From assembly GCA_022600605.1 (NCBI GenBank), contig JAHZKD010000040.1, positions 1 to 40,545 of the forward strand: 40,545 bases of DNA, in the 5' to 3' direction. Of the stretch, positions 25,391 through 30,996 are shown piece after piece. Position 1 is the stretch's first letter. Each line of letters starts with the position of its first letter. The translations under genes and the position numbers were made by a program. This DNA is from Actinomycetes bacterium. Lineage in GTDB: Bacteria; Actinomycetota; Actinomycetes; Mycobacteriales; Mycobacteriaceae. The notes beneath the pieces were generated by a model. The model worked only from the letters and a program-made list of their open reading frames with translations. It was not told the origin of the DNA and searched no databases.

Positions 25391-25800
25391 TGTTTGCCCT
25401 TGCAGTCGTGGATGACCATGTCGCAGGGCACCTTCGGCTCAGTGGTGTTGAAGTCGCGCACCATAGCGCGCAGGGTGGTGCCGCAGCGTGTGGTGAACGT
25501 GAGCGTTTGGTGGCGCTTGGCTTCGTTGGCTGCGGCTGCTGCGCGCAGGTCGGCGACCTCGGCGCGGTCGATGAGCTCCACCTCGCCGACGGTTTCGATC
25601 AGGTGTAGGACGGCTTCGAGGAAGTGTAGGGCGATGTCGGGTGTGGGTATTCCTGCCTCGGCGGCCATCTCTTGGGCCATGCCGTCGGGCAGGGTGGCGG
25701 TTTGGAATACGGGCAGTGTGATCGGGAAGGGTGGGGTGTCGTCGTCGCCCGGGTGGACTAAGCCGGCCAGGTGGGGTGCCAGGCGGGTCGCCAGGGACAT
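25387..25800 (-). CDS. Hypothetical protein
   Basis: 137 residues from ATG 25800 (TGATG overlap). MSLATRLAPHLAGLVHPGDDD, MAQEMAAEAGIPTPDIALHFLEAVLHLIETVGEVELIDRAEVADLRAAAAANEAK is helical. The C-terminal RCGTTLRAMVRDFNTTEPKVPC resembles a small beta domain. No known family. An upstream extension to 25926 exists but overlaps two neighbours. Confidence 0.6.
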   Translation of the reverse strand: MSLATRLAPHLAGLVHPGDDDTPPFPITLPVFQTATLPDGMAQEMAAEAGIPTPDIALHFLEAVLHLIETVGEVELIDRAEVADLRAAAAANEAKRHQTLTFTTRCGTTLRAMVRDFNTTEPKVPCDMVIHDCKGKQ

Positions 25801-25934
25801 CAGCGACCCCGCAGGGCGTTCCAGACGCGCTGCCAATATGGCAGTCGGTAGGCGGTCCAGGCGTCCCATTGGATCGGCGGGGGTGGTGGGCGCATACCCT
25901 TTCCGTTCCGACTGAATGGGGTCCATTGCTTCAC
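25800..25934 (-). CDS. Small proline/tryptophan-rich hypothetical protein
   Basis: 44 residues from a GTG at 25934 that overlaps the previous stop as GTGA: KQWTPFSRNGKGMRPPPPPIQW then DAWTAYRLPYWQRVWNALRGR, possibly an amphipathic helix. The ends match the coupling pattern of the operon; there is no homology I recognise. Confidence 0.5.
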   Translation of the reverse strand: MKQWTPFSRNGKGMRPPPPPIQWDAWTAYRLPYWQRVWNALRGR

Positions 25935-26149
25935 GGGTTCTCCTGGGGGCTGGAAGGGTTCCACAGTTGGTCGAGTAGCCGATTCAGCGCCCGTGACCAC
26001 AATGCTTCGGCGGGTGTGCAGAACGGTGCCCCGTCGTTGTCGCGCCATCTGCCGCACCGGCATGCCGGGTGGTGGCGGTTGGTGCGCACAAAATGCAAAG
26101 CATCTGTTGGGGTGCCTGCGCTGGGTTTTGGTCGGGCGAAGGTGGTCAC
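25931..26149 (-). CDS. Small zinc-binding-like hypothetical protein, first gene of the late operon
   Basis: 72 residues. The GTG at 26149 has a strong GGGGAGGT ribosome site 6-8 bases upstream, which decides the start. HHPACRCGRWRDNDGAPFCTPAEALW has a Cys/His cluster (H-H-x3-C-x-C ... C) suggesting a metal site. It is the first gene after the terminator and inverted repeats at 26.17-26.26 kb. Function unknown. Confidence 0.6.
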   Translation of the reverse strand: MTTFARPKPSAGTPTDALHFVRTNRHHPACRCGRWRDNDGAPFCTPAEALWSRALNRLLDQLWNPSSPQENP

Positions 26150-26170
26150 GGGATACCTCCCCGCAATGAG

Positions 26171-26200
26171 AAAAGCCGCCCCAAAGCAATTGGCGGCGGC
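26171..26200 (-). terminator. Intrinsic terminator upstream of the late operon
   Basis: In the minus-strand transcript GCCGCC (26200-26195) pairs with GGCGGC (26180-26175), with an inner four-base extension after one bulge (CCAA/TTGG type), followed at once by TTTT (26174-26171). This is the most orthodox Rho-independent terminator in the window. Confidence 0.65.
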
Positions 26201-26210
26201 GAATTGGCAT

Positions 26211-26264
26211 AGGTGTACTACTGACACCTTGTGCGCCATTGTGGCATAGACAACCGTTGTTGTC
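26211..26264. promoter_or_regulatory. Two inverted repeats at the early/late junction (operator-like)
   Basis: AGGTGT-7-ACACCT at 26211-26229 and GACAAC-4-GTTGTC at 26249-26264, both perfect six-base arms, in the 113-base space between the zinc/HTH gene and the first late gene. They could be binding sites for the zinc/HTH protein or another regulator. I cannot see a convincing -35/-10 pair. Confidence 0.45.
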
Positions 26265-27174
26265 ACCCCGTGCGCCGCCGCGTGTCGTGCAACTTGCGCA
26301 CTGTCGCAAGCTGATACCGGGCCACGCCACCCTCGTATCCTGACGCCATCAACTTGCCCGTCATCGCCCATCGCTGCAGCGTCCTGCGTGGAATCTGCTG
26401 CCCGAGCTTCGGCAGGATGTGATCCACCAAATCACTGATAGTGAACGAGTATTCGTCGGCCTCGTCAAGCATCGCCGTGTATAGCTTCTCAATGTCATGC
26501 TCTGCCTTGCAGTGTGGACAGGTGACATGTGTGGCCTTGCGTTTCGCGTAGAGCTGCACCATGCACACCTCCCGGTCCTCTTCCTTGTTGGCGATGAGCT
26601 TTTGACGCTGCTCGGCGGTCAACACCGTGGTACACGGCCCGCAGAAGCGGGGCGGCTCAGGACGGTTCACGATGTCGCGGATGCGGTCAGTGAGGTCGAC
26701 ACACGTCTTGTAACACTCCACTGCTGATTCATCGGCAGCGATGGCGTTGGCGTTCTTGCGTAGCCAGCGCGCCGAAACCGTGGCGGCTGGAATAGGCGGG
26801 CACTCCACTCCCCTGGTCTCGCATAGATGGCGCACCCACATTCCCAGGTCGTTGTGGGCGGCGGCGTATAGCTTGCGAGCCTTGTTGTTGATGCGGGCAG
26901 GTGCCAGTACCGCGTCGAGGTCGAACCTGCCTGCCGCCAGGTCACGTTCTAGCCGAGCAGCGTTGGCGTCGTCATCGGGTCCGGTGTACTCGTCCAGTTC
27001 GTGTGCGCGGGTGCCGCGACGGCCACCGTCGCCGAGTCGCACCTGACCCAGCGCTGCCTCATTGAGCCGCGCCAGCCACCACGGCAGGTCAGTGAGCGTG
27101 GTTTGCAGCACGCCGATATGGGTGGTGCAGAGGAATAGTTGCGCTCGGCCTTCGCATACCTGGCATTGAGTCAT
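26263..27174 (-). CDS. Zinc-finger / helix-turn-helix DNA-binding protein
   Basis: 303 residues. An N-terminal CQVCEGRAQLFLCTTHIGVL (Cys/His), central helical part (GMWVRHLCETRGVECPP, RIRDIVNRPEPPRFCGPC), a ribbon CPHCKAEHDIEKLYT near 220-235, then an HTH end: TISDLVDHILPKLGQQIPRRTLQRWAMTGKLMASG with QLATVRKLHDT. This matches a class of actinobacteriophage proteins annotated as HTH DNA-binding proteins with zinc sites. It is the last gene before the late operon, so it is a candidate regulator of the early-to-late switch; that is inference. Confidence 0.72.
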   Translation of the reverse strand: MTQCQVCEGRAQLFLCTTHIGVLQTTLTDLPWWLARLNEAALGQVRLGDGGRRGTRAHELDEYTGPDDDANAARLERDLAAGRFDLDAVLAPARINNKARKLYAAAHNDLGMWVRHLCETRGVECPPIPAATVSARWLRKNANAIAADESAVECYKTCVDLTDRIRDIVNRPEPPRFCGPCTTVLTAEQRQKLIANKEEDREVCMVQLYAKRKATHVTCPHCKAEHDIEKLYTAMLDEADEYSFTISDLVDHILPKLGQQIPRRTLQRWAMTGKLMASGYEGGVARYQLATVRKLHDTRRRTG

Positions 27175-27293
27175 CGGCTCACCTCATCGGGGTTGTGGGT
27201 GGTGTCGGGATGAAACTCGTCAAGACCAAATGGCCGTGTGCATTCCCCGGTTTTGTGTGGGTATCCGCAGCGGACGCAATACGGGTGGGTCAC
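27171..27293 (-). CDS. CCHC zinc-knuckle microprotein
   Basis: 40 residues, MTHPYCVRCGYPHKTGECTR then PFGLDEFHPDTTHNPDEVSR. C-x2-C-x3-H-x4-C resembles a zinc knuckle. The GTG start overlaps the previous stop as GTGA and the stop overlaps the next ATG as ATGA, so both ends fit the operon pattern. Nucleic-acid binding is possible. Confidence 0.6.
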   Translation of the reverse strand: MTHPYCVRCGYPHKTGECTRPFGLDEFHPDTTHNPDEVSR

Positions 27294-27619
27294 TGGTCAC
27301 GCTCCCACGGGGACACCAGGCGGGACTCCAGCCGCATCTCATCCAGTAAAGGCGGCGGCGGCAGTAGGGATGCGTATGCAGTGAGCCTTGGCTGACTGCT
27401 CTCCACCGCGCGCTCCCACGCTTCCTCGCGGGTGGGATAGATAGACCCGCCGCCGTTCCATCGGTCGCAGGTTGTTTTCCATTCCTCGGTGAGTTGTAGG
27501 GCGTCGATAGCGGCCTGAGCCAACCCCCTGTAGTAATCGGGGAATAGGCATTGGTCGAATGGTTCGTCCGGTCGATCCTTCCGCCAGATAGCTTCCGCTA
27601 CCCGCTCCAGAGGGGTCAC
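27290..27619 (-). CDS. Hypothetical phage protein
   Basis: 109 residues. The start MTPLERVAEAIWRKDRPDEPFD, then YYRGLAQAAIDAL, is a pattern common in phage early proteins (ARAIYDxxxxxxxW-like). Second half TREEAWERAVESSQPRLTAYASLLPPPPLL. GTGA overlaps at both ends. Function unknown. Confidence 0.65.
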   Translation of the reverse strand: MTPLERVAEAIWRKDRPDEPFDQCLFPDYYRGLAQAAIDALQLTEEWKTTCDRWNGGGSIYPTREEAWERAVESSQPRLTAYASLLPPPPLLDEMRLESRLVSPWERDQ

Positions 27620-27957
27620 TGGTCGGCCTCTGCAGCAGCAGCAGCAGCCAGAAGCAGTCCTGCCCAGTGCCGTGCCGCAGCCGGGGTCATCGACCGCCTG
27701 ACCTCGCTGCCCAGGCCGAAGCCGGTGACCACCTGACGCCCTTGACGAGACCCTGTGGGGTCGGCACGCACGTCGTAGTCGCCGAAGTACACCTGGCCGT
27801 CGCCGTCAGGCTCGGGATCGTCGGGTTCCGGCAGTTCCACGATGGCGTACCGCTCACGCAGAGCGGCGAGAACGCTTCTAGCGTCAACCTCCCGCCAGTC
27901 GCCCACGCCGCCCACGATGTTTTCCGCGATGGTGTCGATGATGTCCTGATCGCTCAC
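27616..27957 (-). CDS. Hypothetical protein, paralogue A
   Basis: 113 residues: MSDQDIIDTIAENIVGG, VLAALRERYAIVELPEPD, and an Ala-rich helical end (PAAARHWAGLLLAAAAAAEADQ). It shares start, centre and end with the gene at 28316-28627, including a 55-bp stretch identical at DNA level. In related phage proteins the GPAAARHWAxxLLAAAxxAE end is common; function is unknown. GTG start coupled to the previous stop. Confidence 0.7.
   Translation of the reverse strand: MSDQDIIDTIAENIVGGVGDWREVDARSVLAALRERYAIVELPEPDDPEPDGDGQVYFGDYDVRADPTGSRQGRQVVTGFGLGSEVRRSMTPAAARHWAGLLLAAAAAAEADQ
27819..27873. repeat. 55-bp direct repeat, copy 1
   Basis: Identical over 55 bases to 28483-28537 (offset 664). It lies inside paralogue A and encodes LAALRERYAIVELPEPD on the minus strand. 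Neighbouring bases diverge sharply, so it looks like a conversion tract or remnant of a duplication. Confidence 0.95.
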
Positions 27958-28319
27958 TGTTCACGCTCCGCAGCATCGGCACACTCCCAATCTGGGTGCC
28001 ATATCAGCCTGGCAGGCAACGACGGAGTGCCATAGTCGCCCATTGGCGGTGATGTGGCCCCGCCAATGCAGTACCAGCCGCCAGGTAAGTGTTCCCAGAT
28101 TTCGTGCAGATTGAGACCGGCGCGGGACGCGAAGCGGTATCGCAGAATGGTGTACGTCGGCAGCGTTTCGAGTTGTTCCTCGCGGAGGATGGTGCTGGTG
28201 GCGAGTTGTTCAGTCAGTCGCGCGTTCTCGGCGAGTGCTTGGTCCCGCTTGGCAATGAGTTCCCTGTTCACCCTGGCAAACTCCCGAACTTGAAACTCTA
28301 AACCCAGCCCCTGGTTCAC
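27954..28319 (-). CDS. Hypothetical protein with N-terminal coiled coil
   Basis: 121 residues: helical FARVNRELIAKRDQALAENARLTEQLATS (about 14-42), then a beta-rich domain with IWEHLPGGWYCIGGATSPPMGDYGTPSLP and HPDWECADAAE. Located between the two paralogues. GTG start, overlaps both neighbours. No known family. Confidence 0.65.
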   Translation of the reverse strand: MNQGLGLEFQVREFARVNRELIAKRDQALAENARLTEQLATSTILREEQLETLPTYTILRYRFASRAGLNLHEIWEHLPGGWYCIGGATSPPMGDYGTPSLPARLIWHPDWECADAAEREQ

Positions 28320-28627
28320 TTGCCCTCCTCGGCTTTGTCGGCGGCAGCCAGAAGGGCAGCAGCGAGGGACCGGGCCTGCGTCGGAGCCAGATCGTGTCGC
28401 GGGAAGCTGATGACACCCTCAGCGGTGATGGCCACCCACCCTGTTGCTCGCTGGCGTGGAAAGTCAATCGGCCACGCAGTGCCGTCGGGTTCCGGCAGTT
28501 CCACGATGGCGTACCGCTCACGCAGAGCGGCGAGAACACGCTCAGCCTCGGGTCTGAGGTCGCTGCCGAGCGGGTAGTTGCCGCGCCCGTTCAACGCTGC
28601 CGCGATGGCGTCGATGATGTCGCTCAC
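28316..28627 (-). CDS. Hypothetical protein, paralogue B
   Basis: 103 residues: MSDIIDAIAAALNGRGN, ERVLAALRERYAIVELPEPD, FPRQRATGWVAITAEGVIS, ARSLAAALLAAADKAEEGK. Homologous to the gene at 27616-27957 but with a different middle part (a short beta segment replaces the YFGDYDVRAD segment). Function unknown. Confidence 0.7.
   Translation of the reverse strand: MSDIIDAIAAALNGRGNYPLGSDLRPEAERVLAALRERYAIVELPEPDGTAWPIDFPRQRATGWVAITAEGVISFPRHDLAPTQARSLAAALLAAADKAEEGK
28483..28537. repeat. 55-bp direct repeat, copy 2
   Basis: Second copy of the repeat at 27819-27873, inside paralogue B and in the same reading frame. Recombination between copies would delete 664 bp and remove the gene between them while leaving one chimeric paralogue. 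Confidence 0.95.
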
Positions 28628-28776
28628 TTGTCGGCCTCCGCAGTGAAAAACGGATTAGGCGGCAGCATGACCATCGACATCCGGCACATTGCGCAGAGTC
28701 CGTCGTCATTGAAGAAACGCCTCTCGTATTCCCTGTCGCAGTCGCGGCAGGTCTGATAGTCGGGGTGTGCGCTCAC
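28624..28776 (-). CDS. Zinc-ribbon microprotein
   Basis: 50 residues from GTG 28776 (GTGA overlap): CRDCDREYERRFFNDDGLCAMC gives two C-x2-C pairs 15 residues apart, a zinc ribbon. The C-terminus is hydrophobic and polar mixed (MSMVMLPPNPFFTAEADK). Probably a small nucleic-acid- or protein-binding module. Confidence 0.65.
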   Translation of the reverse strand: MSAHPDYQTCRDCDREYERRFFNDDGLCAMCRMSMVMLPPNPFFTAEADK

Positions 28777-29135
28777 TGGTCGACCTCCTTGGCGCAGCCG
28801 GGACAGGTGTCGCCAGGCATGAATGCAGGAATCCACCCGCGACCACGCAGGTACTTGTCCATGCGTTCATCGCACTCAGCGTCCGACAGCACCTCGTCGG
28901 CGCAAACGCGCAACTGCAATACGGTGTCGCAGCGGTGGCACTCAATTCGGCATTCTCGGCCCCACTCTCCCAGTAGGACGATGCCGCCTTTTCTGTCATG
29001 GACGTAGCCGCTGCATACGGTGAGTGCGTCGCGGCCACCGGGTTCGTGGTGCCAGACGTTGATCAGCTCAACACCGTATCGCTTCCCCGGCTGAGGTATT
29101 GAAACCCTGTGCGCTAGGACTTCTGGGTCATGCAT
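28773..29135 (-). CDS. Hypothetical protein with two zinc sites
   Basis: 120 residues from ATG 29135 (GAGG at -7). KRYGVELINVWHHEPGGRDALTV, GYVHDRKGGIVLLGEWGRECRIECHRCDTVLQL (C-x3-C-x2-C), then AECDERMDKYLRGRGWIPAFMPGDTCPGCAKEVDQ (C-x2-C). Two cysteine clusters predict metal binding. Function unknown. Confidence 0.65.
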   Translation of the reverse strand: MHDPEVLAHRVSIPQPGKRYGVELINVWHHEPGGRDALTVCSGYVHDRKGGIVLLGEWGRECRIECHRCDTVLQLRVCADEVLSDAECDERMDKYLRGRGWIPAFMPGDTCPGCAKEVDQ

Positions 29136-29295
29136 CGGCCTCGTCGCCTCCGTAGCAGTGGTCGTGAACAAGGTCGGCCCATCCGCAGTCGCACACGTCC
29201 TCAACAACCACCCCCGGCCAACCAGCGAACGGTCGGACGTAGCGTTCGCCGCAATGCCCGTCGTGGGTGCGGTGCCCACACTCAACGCAACTCAC
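29128..29295 (-). CDS. Cys/His-rich microprotein
   Basis: 55 residues from GTG 29295, with GGAGGAG 5 bases upstream deciding the start. CVECGHRTHDGHCG, VVVEDVCDCGWADLVHDHC: about ten Cys/His in 55 residues, surely metal-binding. One of a run of small zinc proteins in this operon. Confidence 0.65.
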   Translation of the reverse strand: MSCVECGHRTHDGHCGERYVRPFAGWPGVVVEDVCDCGWADLVHDHCYGGDEADA

Positions 29296-29440
29296 GTCTC
29301 CTCCTCCAACAGCGCCACCGCGACAGCAGCCAACGCACACAACGCCGCCGTCCTAGCCCCCACATCGTCCCCACAGCGCATTTGAGCCACCGCCCGTGTA
29401 ACAACCCCTGCGGCGAGAAATCGGGCTTAGAAACGCTCAC
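29282..29440 (-). CDS. Small Arg/Trp-rich ORF
   Basis: 52 residues from GTG 29440, overlapping the RusA stop as GTGA: SVSKPDFSPQGLLHGRWLKC, then a very basic end (RRRCVRWLLSRWRCWRRRREL). It fills the space between RusA and the Cys/His microprotein. The biased composition could be an accident of GC-rich DNA; the coupled start is the main support. Confidence 0.4.
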   Translation of the reverse strand: MSVSKPDFSPQGLLHGRWLKCAVGTMWGLGRRRCVRWLLSRWRCWRRRRELR

Positions 29441-29847
29441 AGCGCCGCCACCCTGATGTGCGCGCCCGGTTGCTCGTTGACCTCCGTGAGCCGCTTCGAC
29501 GCCCTCAGCTCCACCACCGCCGAGTCGTCGGACCACACCACGCTCGTCAAAGCGTCGAAAACCGCGCGGACGAGTTTGTCCAAATCTGGACGCTTGATCG
29601 CCGGCGGTGTGACTCGTTTCGGTGTGGACGCCGGCCGCGGCATAAGAAACTCGATGCCGACGCGCAGCGGTACGCCGTCGAACATCGACAGGTCCGGCCG
29701 GTCACGCATGGCGTTGTGCGCGGCGAGCGCGACTCGTTCACGCCACGGCCCCACGGTTGCTGATGATTCGATCATGATGCCGCGCCCAACATGACGCTTG
29801 CTGCCTTGTGGGGCGGGCTTGCCGGGGACGAAGAATGTGAGTCTCAT
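29437..29847 (-). CDS. RusA-family Holliday junction resolvase
   Basis: 136 residues from ATG 29847 (ATGA overlap). FFVPGKPAPQGSKR at 5-18, then KRPDLDKLVRAVFDAL (85-100) with Asp88 and Asp90, and VVWSDDSAVVEL with Asp107/Asp108, are the RusA signature and catalytic acids. It resolves four-way junctions in replication or recombination intermediates before packaging. It lies beside a second nuclease-like gene interrupted by a homing endonuclease. Confidence 0.9.
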   Translation of the reverse strand: MRLTFFVPGKPAPQGSKRHVGRGIMIESSATVGPWRERVALAAHNAMRDRPDLSMFDGVPLRVGIEFLMPRPASTPKRVTPPAIKRPDLDKLVRAVFDALTSVVWSDDSAVVELRASKRLTEVNEQPGAHIRVAAL

Positions 29848-30446
29848 GACGCAACTCGTTTCCGTCGTTCCCACCCACGTTTGTAGTTGCGACGGCAGGT
29901 CTTGCAGTTACGTCGACCGCCCCACACGTAGGTGTTTTCTTCGGTGTACTCGTGACCATGCGGACAGTGGGTGCGAACTGTCATGTTGTGGGTGCCGTGA
30001 CGGACTCGATCCCGACTGTTATCCGATTGAGTGCCGTATCGGAGATTCGCCAGTCGGTTATCGGCAGGTTCGCCGTTGTTGTGGCAGACCTCATGTCCTT
30101 CTGGGCACGTCCCGACGAACCCCAGCATTACGAGTCGATGGACGAGCCACATTCGTCGCTGGCCGGATTTATTGAGGCAGACGATTAGATGTCCGTCAGG
30201 GCGAAGTGCTGGGCTGAGCCGTTTCCCTTGGATGGACTGTTGATGGGTGCGCCCTCTATGTCGGTGAGTGACAATTCTGGTGAGACTTCTCACGTCCCCG
30301 GCGCTGCTGACTTCGTAGATGCCTTCGTACCCCGGTATGGCCGCCCATTCGATTCTGTCGTCTTCGAGGGTGGCGGCGAGGTAGTCGGCGATTTCACGTT
30401 CGAAGCGGGCACCGGCCTGGCGGGCGCTGCGGTTTGTTCGGGTCAT
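29844..30446 (-). CDS. NUMOD4-HNH homing endonuclease fused to a truncated resolvase-like N-terminus
   Basis: 200 residues. The first 33, SARQAGARFEREIADYLAATL, are the start of a nuclease/Holliday-junction-resolvase-like protein common in mycobacteriophages (there followed by DRRVKxGxKDRGD). At residue 34 the sequence changes to WAAIPGYEGIYEVSSAGDVRSL, a NUMOD4 DNA-binding module. WLVHRLVMLGFVG and EVCHNNGEPADNRLANLRYGTQSDN (about 100-143) are the HNH_3 nuclease. The tail has Cys/His pairs (HCPHGHEY, CKTC) of a C-terminal zinc module. The remainder of the resolvase is not found nearby. So the endonuclease seems to have inserted in-frame and used the host gene start. The resolvase identity is from memory and weaker than the HNH call. 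Confidence 0.85.
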   Translation of the reverse strand: MTRTNRSARQAGARFEREIADYLAATLEDDRIEWAAIPGYEGIYEVSSAGDVRSLTRIVTHRHRGRTHQQSIQGKRLSPALRPDGHLIVCLNKSGQRRMWLVHRLVMLGFVGTCPEGHEVCHNNGEPADNRLANLRYGTQSDNSRDRVRHGTHNMTVRTHCPHGHEYTEENTYVWGGRRNCKTCRRNYKRGWERRKRVAS

Positions 30447-30685
30447 GGTGTGGCATCCACCTTTGCTGGGTCGATGTGGACAATGTGGACAAAATGTCCA
30501 CAGTCTGTTTTTGTCGAAACCTTGTGACCTGCATATATATATTTATATATAGAATAACTAACTAAATATTCAATCGTAATGGGTAGCCCCTGACCTGCGG
30601 CGATGGACAAAGCGGAAAAACGCGCCGTGGACAAAATGTCCACATTGTCCACATGGCCGATCCGTTTGCTGACCCTGGCAGTCAC
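30443..30685 (-). CDS. ORF spanning the putative origin
   Basis: 80 codons from GTG 30685, with GTGA and ATGA overlaps at its two ends, as expected for a coupled gene. However, the reading runs through DnaA-box repeats (giving VDILST and CGHFVHIVH) and through the AT-rich core (TIEYLVSYSIYKYIYAG). Composition is unlike its neighbours and no family is recognised. It could be a real protein hosting the origin, or an open frame kept for transcription/translation continuity only. Confidence 0.4.
   Translation of the reverse strand: MTARVSKRIGHVDNVDILSTARFSALSIAAGQGLPITIEYLVSYSIYKYIYAGHKVSTKTDCGHFVHIVHIDPAKVDATP
30475..30653. other. Candidate replication origin: mirrored DnaA-box arrays around an AT-rich core
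   Basis: Left array: TTGTCCACA on the minus strand at 30475-30483 and 30484-30492 (directly adjacent), then ATGTCCACA on plus at 30494-30502. Right array: TTGTCCACG on minus at 30626-30634, then ATGTCCACA at 30636-30644 and TTGTCCACA at 30645-30653 on plus. Between them 30532-30572 is almost purely A/T in a GC-rich genome. TTGTCCACA is the preferred DnaA box of mycobacteria and streptomycetes. Replication genes flank it. Alternative: operator sites of a phage regulator. Confidence 0.65.
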
Positions 30686-30996
30686 CACAGCGCCTCCTGC
30701 ACCGGCTTGGGCTTCAACTTCAAAACCTGCCGCGCACCCGGCGACACACCTGAGGACTTCTCCCCCTCAGGCTCAGGATGCTCATCAGCAACAACCAAAG
30801 CCAGCATCGCCTTGACGATTCCGCGAGTGACGCGCCCACCGGTCACGTCGTGAGCGACCTGCTCTGCGCGAGCCTGCTGGCGACGGGCGCGCTCCTCAGG
30901 CGACTCGACACGACACTCCTGGCGGTGTCTCTTCAATTCCCGCAGGTATCCCTGGATGCGTTCGCGCACCTCCTCCATCGGCGGCTCTTCGCTCAC
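30682..30996 (-). CDS. Charged helical hypothetical protein
   Basis: 104 residues from GTG 30996, which overlaps the ATPase stop as GTGA. SEEPPMEEVRERIQGYLREL, RHRQECRVESPEERARRQQARAEQ, then HDVTGGRVTRGIVKAMLALVV. Highly charged and helical. It lies between the primase-associated ATPase and the putative origin, so an accessory replication role is possible. No family recognised. Confidence 0.6.
   Translation of the reverse strand: MSEEPPMEEVRERIQGYLRELKRHRQECRVESPEERARRQQARAEQVAHDVTGGRVTRGIVKAMLALVVADEHPEPEGEKSSGVSPGARQVLKLKPKPVQEALW

Noticed and set aside
30475..30653. Reading the TTGTCCACA arrays as CRISPR-like or transposon-end repeats
   Set aside because: The units are 9 bases, directly adjacent and mirrored around an AT-rich core, with no target duplication or spacers; the DnaA-box reading fits better.
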